From contig CACFTS010000007.1 in the NCBI GenBank assembly GCA_902569285.1, positions 1-38,304 of the forward strand: a stretch of DNA of 38,304 bases, in the 5' to 3' direction. Source of the DNA: an uncultured Pelagibacteraceae bacterium (GTDB lineage: Bacteria; Pseudomonadota; Alphaproteobacteria; Pelagibacterales; Pelagibacteraceae). A program made the translations under genes and the position numbers. Position 1 is the stretch's first letter. Every line of letters begins with the position of its first letter. The notes under the pieces were generated by a model that worked only from the letters and a program-made list of their open reading frames with translations, was not told the DNA's origin and did no database searches. This document shows positions 36,437 through 38,304 of the stretch, in pieces.

Positions 36437-36466
36437 ATGAGTTATTTTCATAAGTATTTATGCTAA
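36398..36466. repeat. 69-bp direct repeat, left copy (tRNA-Leu 5' half plus upstream flank)
   Basis: 68 of 69 bases are identical to 38230-38298. It runs from the end of the tRNA anticodon loop through the 5' end of the tRNA and 30 bases of upstream flank. The single difference (A at 36452) lies in the candidate -10 hexamer, which reads TATGAA here on the minus strand. Confidence 0.9.
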
Positions 36467-36503
36467 TATTTATAATTGAACAAGGTCAATAATCAATTTT
36501 TTT

Positions 36504-36605
36504 TTATTTTATCTCCCTATGTTCCAGTCTGTGTCCAGTTGTCCTATAATTTATAGGATAAGATTTCAACAAACCCAGAACCACGATCCCTAAAATCTTT
36601 TTCAT
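36504..36605 (-). pseudogene. Truncated exported-protein start (signal peptide remnant)
   Basis: On the minus strand an ATG at 36605 begins MKKILGIVVLGLL, close to the MKKLLGILVLSLL leader of the serine hydrolase (34 of 38 bases match 38017-38054). It then runs directly into unrelated sequence and a 30-bp repeat, stopping after 33 codons. There is no mature domain. It looks like the 5' end of a paralogous exported-protein gene cut at a recombination boundary. Confidence 0.6.
36510..36539. repeat. 30-bp boundary repeat, left copy
   Basis: Matches 38073-38102 in 29 of 30 bases. It contains TGTTCCAGTCTGTGTCCAGT, itself made of two TCCAGT units. It lies between the intact tRNA-Leu and the truncated signal-peptide ORF, in the same orientation as the right copy. 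Confidence 0.85.
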
Positions 36606-36662
36606 TACTTGAATATATAATTTATATCTTTTTCTTTTTTTTCTTCTTTACTTCGATCTTTT

Positions 36663-38054
36663 TTATTTATTTTTAAAAGGATCTACCAATAGTTTTTTAT
36701 GGTTATATCTATAACGGCCATGGTTGTAATGCATTGAATTAAGTACAACTATTATTGATTCTTCAACGTCTATCCATATGGCTTGACCTCCATATCCCCC
36801 CATAACAAACATTTTTCTATTTTTCAAACCTGAAACATCCATATGAAATTGCCCTCCATATGATTTAGTGGGATTTTTTTGAGGTTCTTCAACATTACCT
36901 TTTTTTATTCTATTTTTATAAATAGTTTTTAAATATTTACCAACACACGTATCTTTCTGCCAATCGTCTACAATTGCTTTTCCTATTCTTAAATAATCAT
37001 ATCTAGTTGCAAAGAACATACTATTAGCGTCTCCTAATTTTTTTGTATGATCTGTACCGAATTTAGATTCTCTGAAAAAATAAACACTATCTTTTATCCG
37101 CACTGTTTTTTGAAAAATATCATTTAATAATTTTTCAAAATCATCACCAGATTTAAAAAGAACATAATTAAAAATTAAATTTGTAAGCACTACGTTATAA
37201 TTATACTTTGATTTAGTTTTTTTTTTACCTTGCATTTTATGCATATTATAAGAAAACAATTCAACATCAGCTTCAGTACCGTCCCAAAACATACTATCAT
37301 AAACATATTTCTGATCACCTGCCTTCATATTTAAAATATCAATTAGTTTTTGTCCGTCGTATAGAGTGCCTTTTAGTAAAGGCCAATCATCAATTTTTGA
37401 TTCTACACTGTCGATATAACCTGCGCAGATAGCATGGCCCGCAACATAAGCAACTAAACTTTTTCCCATGGAATTTGAGCGAAACTTAGTAGTATTATCA
37501 ACAAAATCACCCAATATATCTTTGGGTGATATTTCATCTATTACAATTTTATCATCCTCAAAAAGCAAATAACTTAACAATTTTTTTTTCCGTATTTCTT
37601 TTTTTAAGGATTTATCTTCTCTTAAATCTGATTTGAATTTATATGAGCTCATTGAAGGTTGAATTTCATATCTACCCCATTGTTTTGTATTACTATCACC
37701 CGTGTCGTGACTATACAAATATTTATAAAGATAATATATAAGAGTATCTTTATTTGGGTTTTCTTTAAAAGGTACAGACCATCTACCTTTATAAGTATTA
37801 ATGTTTAAATTATTAACCAAAACCATTCTACCTTTTGGATAAATTTCACACTTAAGATCAAACCATTTATAACTACCTTTTTTTAACCCTTTACAAATGT
37901 CAATTCTTTTCACATGTTTTTCATAACCATTATCGTGAAGCCACTGATTGAAGTAAATTAAATTATTATGGAAGACAGGATCATATTTAAATCCTGCAAA
38001 TGTTATATTTGACCACAACAAACTCAGAACCAAGATCCCTAAAAGTTTTTTCAT
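36663..38054 (-). CDS. Exported serine hydrolase of the beta-lactamase/PBP-like family
   Basis: This is a 463-residue protein with a signal peptide (MKKLLGILVLSLLWSNITFA, then GFKYD). The family motifs are degenerate. SxxK is S195-M-G-K198, followed by VAYVAGHAICAGYI, the typical helix after the active-site serine. DGQKLIDILNMKAG near residue 233 corresponds to the usual RHLLTMTSG segment. A Tyr-Asn region YNYNVVLTNLI (about 284-294) fits the second motif, and GGYGGQAIWID near the C terminus fits the third. Likely a periplasmic esterase or peptidase-like enzyme, not a proven beta-lactamase. It is the only gene inside the unit flanked by tRNA-Leu repeats. Confidence 0.82.
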   Translation of the reverse strand: MKKLLGILVLSLLWSNITFAGFKYDPVFHNNLIYFNQWLHDNGYEKHVKRIDICKGLKKGSYKWFDLKCEIYPKGRMVLVNNLNINTYKGRWSVPFKENPNKDTLIYYLYKYLYSHDTGDSNTKQWGRYEIQPSMSSYKFKSDLREDKSLKKEIRKKKLLSYLLFEDDKIVIDEISPKDILGDFVDNTTKFRSNSMGKSLVAYVAGHAICAGYIDSVESKIDDWPLLKGTLYDGQKLIDILNMKAGDQKYVYDSMFWDGTEADVELFSYNMHKMQGKKKTKSKYNYNVVLTNLIFNYVLFKSGDDFEKLLNDIFQKTVRIKDSVYFFRESKFGTDHTKKLGDANSMFFATRYDYLRIGKAIVDDWQKDTCVGKYLKTIYKNRIKKGNVEEPQKNPTKSYGGQFHMDVSGLKNRKMFVMGGYGGQAIWIDVEESIIVVLNSMHYNHGRYRYNHKKLLVDPFKNK

Positions 38055-38072
38055 AATTTAATGATATTATAC

Positions 38073-38102
38073 TATCTCTCTATGTTCCAGTCTGTGTCCA
38101 GT
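38073..38102. repeat. 30-bp boundary repeat, right copy
   Basis: 29 of 30 bases match 36510-36539. It lies 18 bases upstream of the serine-hydrolase start. The spacing between the two copies (1563 bases) differs from that of the tRNA repeats (1832), so the two repeat pairs are not part of one simple duplication. Confidence 0.85.
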
Positions 38103-38182
38103 CTGCACAAATTAATTAGACCTTATTTTCTAATCTAAATTGAAAGCTAATTTAAAGTTATGTGATTTTATAGGATGTTTGA

Positions 38183-38212
38183 GACTACCAGAGACTACTA
38201 TGGACTGACTAC
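38183..38212. repeat. Three GACTAC hexamers, possible recombinase arm sites
   Basis: GACTAC occurs at 38183, 38193 and 38207 within 30 bases, the first two inside the octamer GAGACTAC repeated 10 bases apart. It lies 17 bases from the tRNA-Leu fragment. Short iterated sites beside a tRNA core resemble arm-type sites of tyrosine recombinases; by sequence alone this is only suggestive. Confidence 0.4.
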
Positions 38213-38229
38213 TTTGTGAATCCCATGGC

Positions 38230-38268
38230 TTTTAAGTCCTTTGTGTCTACCAATTTCACCACGAGGGC
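38230..38268 (-). pseudogene. tRNA-Leu(UAA) 5'-half fragment
   Basis: The minus strand from 38268 repeats the first 39 bases of tRNA-Leu(UAA), from the acceptor GCCCTCG through the anticodon loop TTAAAA. It then changes abruptly to GCCATGGGATTCACAAAG, with no 3' half. It cannot fold into a tRNA. Confidence 0.9.
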
Positions 38269-38298
38269 ATGAGTTATTTTCATGAGTATTTATGCTAA
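38230..38298. repeat. 69-bp direct repeat, right copy
   Basis: Partner of 36398-36466. It includes the tRNA fragment and 30 bases of upstream flank. The single mismatch (G at 38284) changes the candidate -10 hexamer from TATGAA to CATGAA. The repeat ends 6 bases before the window edge. Confidence 0.9.
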
Positions 38299-38304
38299 CC
38301 TTTT

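Noticed and set aside
1..38304. CRISPR array, insertion sequence or integrase gene
   Set aside because: No regularly spaced repeats and no transposase or integrase-like protein were seen; any recombinase for the tRNA-Leu site would have to be outside the window.

Overview
The window looks like a chromosomal segment of a SAR11-clade alphaproteobacterium (Pelagibacterales). The evidence is a very AT-rich composition, gene spacing of a few bases or overlap, many K/N/I-rich proteins, an alphaproteobacterial 14-gene nuo operon, and the short exported-protein leader of the MKK(I/L)LGI type. This is inferred from gene content and style, not from a database match. No stretch longer than about 300 bases lacks a gene.

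Layout. (1) 1-14116, minus strand: a complete respiratory complex I operon in the order nuoA-B-C-D-E-F-G-H-I-J-K-L-M-N, followed by the start of birA, which runs off the left edge. nuoH carries an apparent single-base insertion in an A7 run. (2) 14243-14410: tRNA-Val and tRNA-Asp, upstream of and on the same strand as nuoA. (3) 14461-20432, minus strand: the protein quality-control block tRNA-Leu(UAG)-tig-clpP-clpX-lon. (4) 20522-23302: compact housekeeping genes on both strands. They are a DUF1289 Fe-S protein, a family-5 uracil-DNA glycosylase, a YbgC-like thioesterase, a DUF3047 exported protein and four very small ORFs. (5) 23299-32527: a divergent metabolic cluster. On the left are a TRAP transporter (dctP, dctQ, dctM), an NCS1 permease and an SDR. 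On the right are a GMC flavin dehydrogenase, a TerC-family membrane protein, a second SDR and an M23 peptidase. (6) 32561-36343: small conserved or hypothetical genes, a CBS-pair protein, a YdcH-like protein and an adenine/adenosine deaminase. (7) 36351-38304: a tRNA-Leu(UAA) locus with signs of site-specific or repeat-mediated insertion. A serine-hydrolase gene lies between the intact tRNA and a second copy of its 5' half, with further short repeats at the boundaries.

How it fits together. Complex I and the Lon/ClpXP/trigger-factor system are core functions. The TRAP/NCS1/SDR//GMC/SDR cluster looks like uptake plus oxidation of an unidentified small organic substrate. The most unusual features are the attachment-site-like architecture around tRNA-Leu(UAA), a hairpin-forming intergenic repeat found after three neighbouring genes (32.9-33.9 kb), two protein genes that start 7 and 11 bases after a tRNA-Leu, and a Fur-box-like palindrome over the putative nuo promoter.
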